Under the pieces are notes generated by a model. The model was not told where the DNA came from. It did no database searches and saw only the letters and a program-made list of their open reading frames with translations. This document shows, one piece after another, positions 32,607 to 41,265 of a stretch of 64,000 bases of DNA. The DNA comes from Paenibacillus flagellatus (GTDB lineage: Bacteria; Bacillota; Bacilli; Paenibacillales; NBRC-103111): the NCBI RefSeq assembly GCF_003217775.1, contig NZ_QJVJ01000016.1:91648-155647 (forward strand), given 5' to 3'. Position 1 is the first letter of the stretch. Every line of letters begins with the position of its first letter. A program made the translations under genes and the position numbers.

Positions 32607-33722
32607 CTACGGCTGCAAAACGATTTTGCCGACGTCGACCCGGCCCGCCACGAGATCGGCGAACGCCTCGCCGCCCGCCGCCAAAGGCCGCACCTCGGTC
32701 CACCCTTCTTCCGTGATGCGCCCCTCCGTAAGCAGACGTACCGCATCGTGGAAATCTTGATTCGAGTAGCAAAACGACCCGAGCACCTCGATCTCGCTGC
32801 GGATAAGATGGTTGATCGGCAGCATCGTCCCGTCGATGCCGAGCCCGATGTTCATCACCGTCCCGCCCGGCCGGACGAGCCGCATCGCCGCCTCCCGCGT
32901 AGGCGGAAAGCCGGCCGCGTCGATGACGGCGTCGAGCCCCCCGGCGCCGAACACGTCGCGCACGCGATCGGCGAGGTCCTCCTCGCGCGGGTTCGCCGTC
33001 TCGCCGACGCCGAGCGCGGCCGCCATCGCGAGCCGCTTCGCGTTCGTGTCGGCGATCAGCACGCGCGACGCGCCGAGCCGCTTCGCCGTCATCGCGCACA
33101 GCAGCCCGATGCCGCCGGCGCCGAACACGAGCGCGCCCGCGAACGGGTGCCGCTCGAGCGCCCGGCGCGTCGCCCGCAGCGAGCAGGCAAGCGGCTCCGC
33201 GAGCGCCGCGCGGAACGGGCTCATGCCGGCGGGCACCGGCACGGCCGCGGAGCGGGGAACGTGGACGAGTTCCCCGAACGCGCCCGGCCGGTGGACGCCG
33301 ACGAGCGACCGCTGCGCGCACAGCTGCGGCAGCCCCCGACGGCACGACGGGCACGCGCCGCACGCGGAGAGCGGGTTGACGACGACCCGCTGCCCGACCG
33401 CCAATGGCGGACAAACGGTGTCCGGAAGGGGGACCGCCGCTTCGGCCGCCCTCCCCCCGGAATTCGCCACCCCTTGCGCTTCCGCTCCCGAAGCACCTGT
33501 CTCCCCGTCCGCCTCGACCACCGTGCCGCAAAACTCGTGGCCCATGACGAGCGGCGGCACGCGCAGGCTGTTATGGCCCAAGTAGCCTTCGATTTCCGAC
33601 CCGCATATGCCGACCGCCTCGACCCGGACCGTGACCTCGCCCCGCTTCCGCGCGGGAAGCTCCGTTTCCCGCCATTCCATCCGCTCCGCATCGGTCCATA
33701 CCAACGCTTTCATCTTTGTCAT
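32607..33722 (-). CDS. Zinc-dependent alcohol/polyol dehydrogenase (MDR family)
   Basis: A 371-residue medium-chain dehydrogenase. Catalytic zinc ligands are in GICGSEIEG and VMGHEFCGTV, the structural zinc cysteines in ACGACPSCRRGLPQLC, and the cofactor motif is VFGAGGIGLLCA near residue 185. The pattern is nearest sorbitol/threonine/galactitol-phosphate dehydrogenases. An unusual insert of about 25 residues rich in Ala/Gly (after VVEADGETG) precedes the structural zinc loop. GGAGG 9 bases upstream fixes the GAG-ATG at 33722. It is the last gene of the operon starting at 39.3 kb, after a 139-base gap, and probably oxidises a sugar-derived alcohol. Confidence 0.88.
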   Translation of the reverse strand: MTKMKALVWTDAERMEWRETELPARKRGEVTVRVEAVGICGSEIEGYLGHNSLRVPPLVMGHEFCGTVVEADGETGASGAEAQGVANSGGRAAEAAVPLPDTVCPPLAVGQRVVVNPLSACGACPSCRRGLPQLCAQRSLVGVHRPGAFGELVHVPRSAAVPVPAGMSPFRAALAEPLACSLRATRRALERHPFAGALVFGAGGIGLLCAMTAKRLGASRVLIADTNAKRLAMAAALGVGETANPREEDLADRVRDVFGAGGLDAVIDAAGFPPTREAAMRLVRPGGTVMNIGLGIDGTMLPINHLIRSEIEVLGSFCYSNQDFHDAVRLLTEGRITEEGWTEVRPLAAGGEAFADLVAGRVDVGKIVLQP

Positions 33723-33861
33723 CTCGGATGGCCTCCTGCCGCAAACCGGCATACCGTTTCGCCCGACTTGCCTCGGTTTCCGTTATTGGATTTCGTTCCC
33801 GTTGTCAGCGGATCGCGTCCATCCATAACAGCCCCCCGTTCCCGTACGATCGCACCCTTCG

Positions 33862-34995
33862 TCAGGACGCGTTCTCCTCCGCGATCGCCGACAGCTGGCG
33901 GACGAGCGTGGCCACGTCGTTCGAATCGTTGTACAGATGGATCGAGGCGCGCAGCCGGCCGTCGCCGCCCCATACGTACGTCCCCCGCTTGCGGAGCGTC
34001 TCGGCGAGCCGCTCGCCGTCCGGACAGACGAACGAAAGGTTGCCGGCCCGCCGATCCGGCGCGAGCGGCGTCATCGGGGCGAAGCCGATCCGCTTCATTT
34101 CTGCGATCAGCTCGCCGCCCAGCGCCAAGACGTGGCGCTCGATGTTGTCGATGCCGACCGACAGCAGCAGCTCGGTCGACGCCTTCATCGCGTACAGCGT
34201 CGGGTAGCTCGGGTAGCCGCCCTCGAACCGTCTCGCGTCCGGCATGAACCGGAACGATTCGAACCGGCTCTCGCTGAACATGTCCTCGACGCTTCGCCAG
34301 CCGACGTAGCGCGGCCGGAACCGGCCGGCCCGCTCCGGGTTGACCGCGAGGATGCCGGCTCCGTGCCCGGCGAGCAGCCATTTGTACGAGCTCGCCACGA
34401 CGAAATCGGCCTCGTTCATATCGATCGGCACGACGCCGAGCGACTGCGTCGCGTCGACGAGCAGCAGCGCCTGCGTCTTTTTCAGCCCGGCGTATACGCT
34501 TCGGTAATCGATCCGCGCTCCGGACATGTAGCTCACGTGGCTCGTGACGACCATCCGCGTCCGTTCGTCCACCGGCGCAAGCAAATCGTCGGCCGTCACG
34601 TTCCATTCGCGGCTCGGGACGACTCGCACCTCTACGCCCGACTCCTTCAAGCGAAGCCAAGGGAGGACGCCCGACGGAAACTCGAGATCGTGCAGGACGA
34701 TGTTGTCGCCCGCGCGGAAATCGCCCGACGTCGCGATCATCGAGATCGCCTCGGAGGCGTTCGACAAAATGGCGATTTGCTCCGGCCTTCCTCCGAGCAT
34801 GGCGGCGATATTCCGCTTGCAGGCCAGCTCCACCTCGGCGTTTTGCAGACGGCCGTCCGGGCCGTTCGCGCGGTTGGCGATATAGGCTTTCGCCGCTTCC
34901 GCCATGCCGCGCAGCGGAGGCGATTCGGCCCCGCCGTAAAACCAGGTGCGTTGATCCAGGCCGAGAAAGGCGGACCGGTCGATTAAGGCTTCCAT
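33862..34995 (-). CDS. Class V aminotransferase family PLP enzyme
   Basis: A 377-residue PLP enzyme of the class V (isopenicillin N epimerase/cysteine desulfurase-like) fold. The Schiff-base lysine is in VASSYKWLLAGHG near residue 205; LLLVDATQSLGVVPI carries the cofactor-binding Asp and Gln. There is no desulfurase-type active cysteine loop, so an aminotransferase, epimerase or lyase activity is more likely. AAAGGAGG lies 8 bases before the ATG. It is 30 bases after the MBL-fold gene in the same operon. The amino donor and acceptor are unknown. Confidence 0.88.
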   Translation of the reverse strand: MEALIDRSAFLGLDQRTWFYGGAESPPLRGMAEAAKAYIANRANGPDGRLQNAEVELACKRNIAAMLGGRPEQIAILSNASEAISMIATSGDFRAGDNIVLHDLEFPSGVLPWLRLKESGVEVRVVPSREWNVTADDLLAPVDERTRMVVTSHVSYMSGARIDYRSVYAGLKKTQALLLVDATQSLGVVPIDMNEADFVVASSYKWLLAGHGAGILAVNPERAGRFRPRYVGWRSVEDMFSESRFESFRFMPDARRFEGGYPSYPTLYAMKASTELLLSVGIDNIERHVLALGGELIAEMKRIGFAPMTPLAPDRRAGNLSFVCPDGERLAETLRKRGTYVWGGDGRLRASIHLYNDSNDVATLVRQLSAIAEENAS

Positions 34996-35025
34996 TGCAT
35001 GCGCCTCCTTTTGTCGAAGCAGGGG

Positions 35026-35763
35026 TTACAGGTTCGGAGGGAGATCGAGCCGCCGGAAGCATTCGTGGGCGCGCTCGACGTGCCGGTACGCTTCCTTCAT
35101 GACGGGGGCGCCGTGTCCGGCGTACAGGACGTCGAGACGGAGGTCGTGCAGCTTCGCCGTCGTCGCCGCGTAATCCTGGATATGGCAGTCCCAAGTCGAC
35201 TGGAGGACGATCTTCCCCCCGGCGAAAACGACGTCTCCCGCGAAAATCGCTCTGCCGTCCCCGCCGTCCCACAAGTAGCTGACGTGTCCGCGCGAATGGC
35301 CGGGCGTATCGAGCACGGTCAGCTCGAGCTCGCCGACCCGGATGCGGTCGCCTTCCGCGACCGTGCGCCCGACCGGGCACGGAGGGAAGCGGTAGTCCTG
35401 CGGGTATGCGCCCGCCGCGATCGCCGCCCGCAGACTGTTCTTCTCCATGTCCCCTCGTTCCAGCCACGGGGCCGCCTCCGCCGCCACGATCACCTCGGCC
35501 CCGTACCGGTCGCGGAAATGCCGGGCGCCGGCCGCATGGTCGCCGTGGACGTGCGTGAGGAGCAGCTTCCCGATCTTCTCGGGCGCCACGCCCGCCGCGG
35601 CGATATTCGCCTCGATCCACTCCGGCTCCACGCCTCCGCCGGCGTCGATGAGCGCGCATTCGGAACCCCCGTCCAGCAAATAAACGTTGCAATCGATCCA
35701 ATGCGTCGTCTGCAGGCCGTGCCGCCCGCTTCCGACCAGATGAACGCGCGTTGACAGCCGCAT
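35026..35763 (-). CDS. MBL-fold metallo-hydrolase
   Basis: A 245-residue metallo-beta-lactamase-fold hydrolase. The dinuclear zinc signature is LTHVHGDHAAG near residues 69-79, with further ligands in DTPGHSRGH, FAGDVVFAGG and YAGHGAPV. This is the glyoxalase II-like group; it could hydrolyse a thioester, lactone or amide. GGGAGGAG lies about 8 bases before the ATG at 35763. It lies 25 bases after the ArgE-like deacylase. In a sugar-catabolic operon, a lactonase role is plausible but unproven. Confidence 0.88.
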   Translation of the reverse strand: MRLSTRVHLVGSGRHGLQTTHWIDCNVYLLDGGSECALIDAGGGVEPEWIEANIAAAGVAPEKIGKLLLTHVHGDHAAGARHFRDRYGAEVIVAAEAAPWLERGDMEKNSLRAAIAAGAYPQDYRFPPCPVGRTVAEGDRIRVGELELTVLDTPGHSRGHVSYLWDGGDGRAIFAGDVVFAGGKIVLQSTWDCHIQDYAATTAKLHDLRLDVLYAGHGAPVMKEAYRHVERAHECFRRLDLPPNL

Positions 35764-35788
35764 GAGGATGCTCCTCCCAATCCGTAGA

Positions 35789-37030
35789 TCACAGCCGCCC
35801 GAACGTTTGCGCGAGCCGCCAATAAAACTCCGCCGCCCGCTCCACGTCGGACACCGGCACCCATTCGTCGTTCGTATGCGCCTGAGCGATCGAGCCCGGC
35901 CCGTAGACGATCGACGGGATGCCCTTCAGCTCCTGCAGCTTGCTCGCGTCGCAGCCGTACGTGACGCCGCGCAGGTTGTCGTCGAGGCCGATCGCGGCCG
36001 CCGCGGCTTGTGCGGCCCGCACGATAGCCGCATCGTGCGGCGTGTCGAGCGCCCAGTCGAGCAGCAGCCGCTCGACGGTCAGCTTCACGCCTTCGGGCGC
36101 AAGCTCCCGACGCAGCCGTTCCGCCAGCTCCCGCTCGACGATTTCCGGTCGCTCGCCCGGGATGATCCGCCGATCGATCTCGATGACGCACCGGTCCGGC
36201 ACGATATTGATCTGCGTCCCGCCGCGGATCGTCCCGACGACGATCGTCGGGCTGCCGCACAGCGGGTGCGCGCGCGACGCCAGCTCCGGCTCGAGCCGCT
36301 CGCGGATGAAGCGGAGGACGCGCATCATCTGCATGATCGCGCTGTCGCCCTCCGCGGGCATCGAGCTGTGCGCCGCCTTGCCGTGCGTCGTTGCGGCCAC
36401 GCGGACGCAGCCTTTGTTCGCGACGGCGATGCCGAGCTCCGTCGGCTCGCCGACGACGGCGCCGGCGACCGGCAAGCCGAGCTCGAGGAAGGCGAGCAGC
36501 CCTTTGTACGCGTGCTCCTCGTCCACCGACGCGCACAGCACGAGATCGCCGCCGACGGCCTCCGGGTTGCGGGCGGCCCGCTCCATCGCGTACAACATCC
36601 CGGCGAGCGAGCCTTTCGTGTCGCAAGCGCCCCGGCCGTACAGCCGACCGTCGCGGTACGTCGGCATCAGCGCGTCCGGCATGCCGCCGAGCGTTACCGT
36701 ATCCATGTGGGCTTCGAGCAGCAGCGTCTTGTCGGGCTTGCCGACGCGAAGCTCGACGATGAGATTGTCCCGGCCGGGAAACACATTCTGCCTCGTCACC
36801 GCAAGTCCCGCCGCCCGGCAGCGGCGCTCGACGTAGTCGGCCATCGCCCGCTCGCCTTCTCCCGACTCGTCGAAGTACGGGTTTACGCTTTGGATGCGGA
36901 TCATGTCTTCCAAGACGGGAAGCGCGGGATGCTTGCCGTTCCCGGGCACGGATGCGTCCCCGTTCCCGTTCGCCTGCCGAATCCCGCTTTCGTTCTCGTC
37001 CCCGCCGTGCCCTAGCGCTTCAGTCGCCAT
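35789..37030 (-). CDS. M20 family ArgE/DapE-type deacylase
   Basis: A 413-residue zinc amidohydrolase. LLLEAHMDTVTLGG (first ligand and catalytic Asp), GRGACDTKGSLAGML (bridging Asp) and CASVDEEHAYKG (Glu-Glu pair) are the M20 motifs; a dimerisation domain lies between about residues 205 and 320. The family removes N-acetyl or N-succinyl groups from amino acids and relatives. The first 30 residues are Gly/Asn-rich and low complexity, and the start overlaps the upstream hydrolase gene by 11 bases with GGAGG before it. Within this operon, deacylation of a product released by the TIM-barrel hydrolase is a reasonable idea. Confidence 0.9.
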   Translation of the reverse strand: MATEALGHGGDENESGIRQANGNGDASVPGNGKHPALPVLEDMIRIQSVNPYFDESGEGERAMADYVERRCRAAGLAVTRQNVFPGRDNLIVELRVGKPDKTLLLEAHMDTVTLGGMPDALMPTYRDGRLYGRGACDTKGSLAGMLYAMERAARNPEAVGGDLVLCASVDEEHAYKGLLAFLELGLPVAGAVVGEPTELGIAVANKGCVRVAATTHGKAAHSSMPAEGDSAIMQMMRVLRFIRERLEPELASRAHPLCGSPTIVVGTIRGGTQINIVPDRCVIEIDRRIIPGERPEIVERELAERLRRELAPEGVKLTVERLLLDWALDTPHDAAIVRAAQAAAAAIGLDDNLRGVTYGCDASKLQELKGIPSIVYGPGSIAQAHTNDEWVPVSDVERAAEFYWRLAQTFGRL

Positions 37031-39335
37031 ACCGTCCTCCTTGCTCCTCCGAAGCCGGCGACGCTCCCGCGGCGATTTCCGCTCGCACGGCCAGCCCGCG
37101 CTCGAGCATGGCGATTTTGGCGTCCAGCATCTCCAGATTGTCGGGATATTTGCCGTCGACCCGCAAGCCGATGTTCAGCCACGGCGCCTTCTCCCAGACG
37201 GCTCTCGCCGCCCGCGCGTTGTCCAGCTCGGCGGACGCCGCCGCGACCATATCCCGCATCGCCTCCGGGTCGCCGCGATCGGCATACTCCGCTTTCGCCC
37301 GCAGAAACCGGTACGAATGCCGCATCGTCGCCATCGTGCGGCTTACCGCCTCGATGAGCAGCTTCTCCTCCGCGAGCGCGATGCGGCCGGCATCGTCGTC
37401 CGGCTCCGGCAAGTCGCGGACCAGCGCGTAAGAACGGGCTGCACACGCGGCCGCCGCCTCGTATTCGTCCAGCATGAGCGGGACGAGCTCCCGCCCTTCG
37501 TCCGGCCGCACGATCGACGACCAGTACGCGACCGGCAGCTTCTCCAGGACGAGCGAATGCTTCACCTCGCTGACCGTCGTGGAGAACGTCTCCTCCAGCT
37601 CCTGCAAGTAGTACAAGTAGCAATGGAACAATTCCGGCACCGGCTCGTCGGGCTCGAATAGCAGCGGATGCGCCGGCCCGATAAATTCCGGCCCTTTGAA
37701 ATAAGTCGGAATGCACGGCAGACGGGAGACCGCCTCGCTCATCGCCCGCCACGCCTCGATCAGCACAGGGGCGGCGGCGCCGAAGTCGCGGCGGGCCATT
37801 CGCTCGATCGCCTCGGCCTGCGGCACATCGGGACGCCACGACGTCCACCAGCCCAACTCCTCCGCTCTCGATCCCCACATGCCGAAAAACATCCACGATT
37901 GCAGCACCCCGTCCGGCCGAAGCCCGCTTACGTTGGCCCATTTCTCTCCGAGCCGCTGCAAGGCGGGCACGTACGGGAACTGGATAAATTCCAGGCCGAG
38001 CGCCGTTTCGTGCTTGATGAACAGCCGCAGTCCGCGTTCCCGCGTCACCTCCGCCTGTCGAAGCGTATTGTCCGCAGGGCCGGTGTAATCGACGCTGTAG
38101 TCCCATATTTGCTTCGAATAGCCGTCCTTCTTGTACCATTGGTCCTTCTCGATCGTCGTCAGCAGCCCGACCTCGGGCGCCATGCCGCGCAGCAGCTCGA
38201 GCTGGGCCGGGTCGCCGGACCAGGCGAACGCGCTGTACGGCCATGCAAGTACCGGAACGTCCGGGTTCGCCGCACGAACCGCCTCCCCCGTCACCCGCAG
38301 CAGGTCGCCTACCACGTCCTCCGGCTTGCGCGCCGCGCAGCGGGGGCAATTCGTCTTCGTTCCGGCCGGCAGCCCCGTCTTGTCGGGACGCATAAAGCAA
38401 TGATAGTACGATTCCCCGCCTATGATCAGGATCAGTCCGCCGAGCTCCGGCACCTCCCGGAACAAGCTCGCCATCGTCTCCCCGTGCAGCTCCAAAGCCT
38501 CCGCGTCGGAGGAGCACAGATTATGGATCTTCGTCCCGGACTGTCCCGGCGCGATTCTGGCTCCCTTCAAGCCCGGACGGCGGACGAACAGCGGATGGTC
38601 TTCGGCGAACTTGGGACTGACCGCCACGTAATACAGCTTCACGCCGTACTTCCCGGCCCGGTCGACGGCATCGCGCAGCGTCGCGATGTTCCGCTCGTAG
38701 TCGGGGCTGCTCAGCTCGGGGTATTTCTCGTTCCGGACGTACAAGAGCCAATCCCCGTAAATCGTCATCCCGTTCGCCCCGAAATGGGCGAGCATCCGGA
38801 ACGCATCGTCGGATAAATAGTCGGCGGACAGGTCCGGCACCAAGTAGTTCGAGCCGAACGGAGCCTGGCTGATCTGCACCGGCCACGACGGCGTCTTGAC
38901 GATGTCGCCTGCGTCGATGACCGCCGAACCCCGGACGGCGATCTCCCGCTCCGTGTAGACGACGCCCGCCCACAGTCCCCGGGCGTCCTTCGCGCCGATG
39001 GTGACGGCATGCGGGCGTGCCGTCCGGCGAAACGCCCCGTCGGGCAGCGCTTCGTCCACCGACAGCGTCACCGTATTGGAAGCGGTTGCGTCGATCCGTA
39101 CGCTGAGCTTCGAGAGCCCGTCGCGCAAGTCGTCGGCCGCTTCCGCCCAACCGGGCTTGCTGCCGGGGGCGAGCGAAACGCTCCAGCTTCCCCGAAGCGC
39201 AATCCGTCCTTCTTCGAGCTCGACCGCCTCTACTCCGGCCTTATACAGACGGTGCGGATCGCGACGTCCGCGATGCAGCGGGTTGCCGTTCGCGCTTTTC
39301 AACAAGTCGCGGATCAACAGCGAATTGTGCATCAT
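37020..39335 (-). CDS. Putative glycoside hydrolase: GH20/GH67-like N-domain plus TIM-barrel
   Basis: A 771-residue cytosolic protein with no signal peptide. Residues 25-150 look like the zincin-like N-domain preceding GH20, GH67 and GH84 barrels (SVRIDA strand, then DARGLWAGVVYTER, the usual 'G-x-x-G' helix before the barrel). A TIM-barrel follows (TPSWPVQISQ at the entry, GANGMTIYGDW, VKLYYVAVSP), with a candidate acid at Glu308 in LIIGGESYYHCF and another at the strand end FIKHETALG. The long C-terminal part is helical. Family membership is by pattern only, and the closest families act on N-acetylhexosaminides or glucuronides. The start at 39335 (ATGATG) has AAAGGGG about 10 bases upstream; a GTG at 39371 is possible. 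It is the first gene of the GntR-associated operon. Confidence 0.65.
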   Translation of the reverse strand: MMHNSLLIRDLLKSANGNPLHRGRRDPHRLYKAGVEAVELEEGRIALRGSWSVSLAPGSKPGWAEAADDLRDGLSKLSVRIDATASNTVTLSVDEALPDGAFRRTARPHAVTIGAKDARGLWAGVVYTEREIAVRGSAVIDAGDIVKTPSWPVQISQAPFGSNYLVPDLSADYLSDDAFRMLAHFGANGMTIYGDWLLYVRNEKYPELSSPDYERNIATLRDAVDRAGKYGVKLYYVAVSPKFAEDHPLFVRRPGLKGARIAPGQSGTKIHNLCSSDAEALELHGETMASLFREVPELGGLILIIGGESYYHCFMRPDKTGLPAGTKTNCPRCAARKPEDVVGDLLRVTGEAVRAANPDVPVLAWPYSAFAWSGDPAQLELLRGMAPEVGLLTTIEKDQWYKKDGYSKQIWDYSVDYTGPADNTLRQAEVTRERGLRLFIKHETALGLEFIQFPYVPALQRLGEKWANVSGLRPDGVLQSWMFFGMWGSRAEELGWWTSWRPDVPQAEAIERMARRDFGAAAPVLIEAWRAMSEAVSRLPCIPTYFKGPEFIGPAHPLLFEPDEPVPELFHCYLYYLQELEETFSTTVSEVKHSLVLEKLPVAYWSSIVRPDEGRELVPLMLDEYEAAAACAARSYALVRDLPEPDDDAGRIALAEEKLLIEAVSRTMATMRHSYRFLRAKAEYADRGDPEAMRDMVAAASAELDNARAARAVWEKAPWLNIGLRVDGKYPDNLEMLDAKIAMLERGLAVRAEIAAGASPASEEQGGRYGD

Positions 39336-39378
39336 CAGGAGCCAGCCCCTTTCGGCTTTCGGTGTTCTCACATCAAAG

Positions 39379-39407
39379 ATTATATATAATATATATTATA
39401 TCGTCAA
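39379..39407 (-). promoter_or_regulatory. Promoter of the hydrolase operon with an 18-bp palindrome filling the spacer
   Basis: Read leftward: TTGACG (39407-39402), exactly 17 bases, TATAAT (39384-39379). The perfect palindrome ATATAATATATATTATAT (39384-39401) occupies the whole spacer, a classic position for a repressor that blocks RNA polymerase. Confidence 0.75.
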
Positions 39408-39624
39408 TCGTCTATTTTCTAAATCAAGCAATCACCGAGAACCAAATGACAACCTTCAAATGGAAGAGGATCACCGGTAGTCCGTCTTTTCCCTTACCTC
39501 TTTCTCGCCCGATTGGATTTGTCCAATAGCCGAACCTCGACCGGAGCAAACTCCGACCTGCGATTGGATTTAATCCAATGAAAAGGTTCCATATGAACCC
39601 GACTCGTTTCGTTCGAGGCCCGAA
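39408..39624. other. Gene-free stretch with three small palindromes
   Basis: Between the hydrolase-operon promoter and the gntR terminator no convincing gene was found. It holds ATTGGA-TTTG-TCCAAT (39512-39527), ATTGGAT-TTA-ATCCAAT (39563-39579) and GGTTC-CATAT-GAACC (39585-39599). The first two share arms and lie about 51 bases apart, like paired protein-binding sites. Confidence 0.4.
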
Positions 39625-39659
39625 CAAAAAGAAAGACAGGCTCCCGCCAAGGGCCTGTC
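39625..39659 (-). terminator. Intrinsic terminator of the gntR gene
   Basis: GACAGGC (39635-39641) pairs with GCCTGTC (39653-39659) and the leftward transcript runs into TTTCTTTTTG. The gntR stop codon overlaps the stem. Confidence 0.85.
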
Positions 39660-40365
39660 ATAGCCACAGCTTCTCGTCGTATTCGACGGGCTGCTCCTTC
39701 TGCTCGTTCAATTGGACGAACTCCCGGTACGACCGGAAAATATGACGGCGCATCGTCTCCTCCGCATGATCCGGGTCGCGCCGTTTGAGCGCTTCGATCA
39801 GCTCCAAATGCTCGTCCACCTCCTTGCGCTTGGTCGACTTCGTGCCGAGCAGCCGGTTGACGAGCGAAATTTGGAACGAGATCGATTGATACATCGAGAT
39901 GAGCCGCGTATGGTTGGACATCTCGATAATGGTGCGGTGAATATGCGACGAGTCGTGAAGCAAAAACTTCACCGAATCGTCATGCAGCTTCCGCTTCATC
40001 TGCTCGTAGAACGATTCCAGCTCGGCGATCTGCTCGTCGGTCGCGTTCCTGGTGGCGAGACGAATCGCAAGCCCTTCCAGCATCGAGCGCACCGAATAAA
40101 TTTCGAACACGTCCTTCATATCCAACGTGCGGACCATCGGACCCTTGTTCGGCACGATCGTGATGATCCCTTCCCCGTGCAGATGCCGAATCGCTTCCCG
40201 CACCGGCGTCTGGCTGACGCCGAGCTCTCGTGCCAGCTTCGTCTCCACGATCCGGTCGCCCGGGTTCAGCTCTCCTCCGATAATTTGCTGCTTGATATAT
40301 TTGACCAGCTCTTCGCTAATGTTCTGCTTCTGGATAATGAGCGGCGTCGTATTCGGTCGGTCCAT
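39658..40365 (-). CDS. GntR family regulator (FCD domain), probable local repressor
   Basis: A 235-residue GntR/FadR-subfamily regulator. The winged helix spans residues 15-80 (GELNPGDRIVETKLARELGVSQ, TPVREAIRHLHGEGI, then PNKGPMVRTL) and the FCD domain follows, with its usual acidic/His metal-site residues (EIYSVRSMLEGLA; LHDSSHIHRTI). GGACGGAG lies 7 bases before the ATG. It lies upstream of the leftward hydrolase operon, separated by its own terminator. Its promoter and the operon promoter both contain AT-rich inverted repeats inside the -35/-10 spacer, so autoregulation and repression of the operon are likely. The inducer is probably a sugar acid or related product. Confidence 0.9.
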   Translation of the reverse strand: MDRPNTTPLIIQKQNISEELVKYIKQQIIGGELNPGDRIVETKLARELGVSQTPVREAIRHLHGEGIITIVPNKGPMVRTLDMKDVFEIYSVRSMLEGLAIRLATRNATDEQIAELESFYEQMKRKLHDDSVKFLLHDSSHIHRTIIEMSNHTRLISMYQSISFQISLVNRLLGTKSTKRKEVDEHLELIEALKRRDPDHAEETMRRHIFRSYREFVQLNEQKEQPVEYDEKLWL

Positions 40366-40424
40366 CGGACAACTCCGTCCTTCGTCGGCGTATTTCCGCT
40401 AAGCGGCTGCACATTCTATAGATC

Positions 40425-40453
40425 ATAGTATATAACATATATTTTCATGTCAA
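40425..40453 (-). promoter_or_regulatory. gntR promoter with inverted repeat in the spacer
   Basis: Read leftward: TTGACA (40453-40448), 17 bases, TACTAT (40430-40425). TATAT-AAC-ATATA (40429-40441) lies in the spacer, resembling the palindrome in the hydrolase-operon promoter. Confidence 0.7.
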
Positions 40454-40620
40454 ACGCCAATAAGCCCTCACCGGAGATGAGAGCGTGCGGAAGGCGTGAG
40501 CAAGCGGCGATGAAACGTCCCTGTCGTTCTTAAAGACTCGGTTTGCGAAAACAATCGGTCCGATCCGGTCCTCGCGTTCCGTTCCGCCCGCCGGACCGAC
40601 GGGACGCCGGAAGAGCCCCT

Positions 40621-41265
40621 TTATTCGGCGATGCCGTGCTTGAACGCGTAAATGGCCGCCTGCGTCCGGTCATCGACGCCAAGCTTCGCCAATATGTTCG
40701 TGACGTGGAACTTGACCGTCTTGATGCCGATGAACAGCTCGTCGGCCACTTCCTGGTTCGATTTGCCGGCGGCGATCAGCCGCAGCACTTCCATTTCCCG
40801 GTCGGTCAGCTCGTGATGCGGCTCGGCGGCCGGCTTCGGCTGGCGGAACCGGTTCATCATCTTCGCCGCCACCTGCTGCTCGAGCACCGACTGTCCTTTG
40901 ACGGCCGCACGGATCGCTTGTGCGATTTCCGAGGCGCGCGACGTTTTGAGCAAATAGCTGAACGCGCCCGCTTCGATAACCGGGTACATTTTCTCGTCGT
41001 CCAAAAAGCTCGTCAGCACGATGACCTTGATATGCGGCATTTGCTGGAGCAGCTTGCGGGTCGTCTCGATGCCGTCCATCCCTTCCATGACCAGGTCCAT
41101 CAGGACGACGTCGGGATTGTACTCCTGGGCGAGCCGGATGCCTTCCGCGCCGTTGCTCGCTTCGCCGACCACCTCGATTCCGTCCTCGGTGCCGAGCACG
41201 GCCGCCAAGCCGATGCGCACCATTTCATGGTCATCCACCAACAGCACTTTGATCTCCGATTCCAT
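40621..41265 (-). CDS. liaR: LiaR/VraR-like NarL family response regulator
   Basis: A 214-residue regulator with receiver Asp57 in VVLMDLVMEGMDG, Lys in YLLKTSR, and a LuxR-type HTH (LTDREMEVLRLIAAGKSNQEV, GIKTVKFHVTNILAKLGV), which matches LiaR/VraR closely. The start at 41265 has GGAGGAG upstream and overlaps the liaS end by 35 bases. With liaF and liaS upstream it forms the standard LiaFSR envelope-stress system responding to lipid II-interfering antibiotics. It is expected to activate the pspA/LiaI-like genes at 43-45 kb. Confidence 0.93.
   Translation of the reverse strand: MESEIKVLLVDDHEMVRIGLAAVLGTEDGIEVVGEASNGAEGIRLAQEYNPDVVLMDLVMEGMDGIETTRKLLQQMPHIKVIVLTSFLDDEKMYPVIEAGAFSYLLKTSRASEIAQAIRAAVKGQSVLEQQVAAKMMNRFRQPKPAAEPHHELTDREMEVLRLIAAGKSNQEVADELFIGIKTVKFHVTNILAKLGVDDRTQAAIYAFKHGIAE

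Noticed and set aside
39424..39627. Leftward 67-codon frame between gntR and the hydrolase operon
   Set aside because: No ribosome site, no recognisable domain, and it overlaps the palindromic gap and the gntR terminator.
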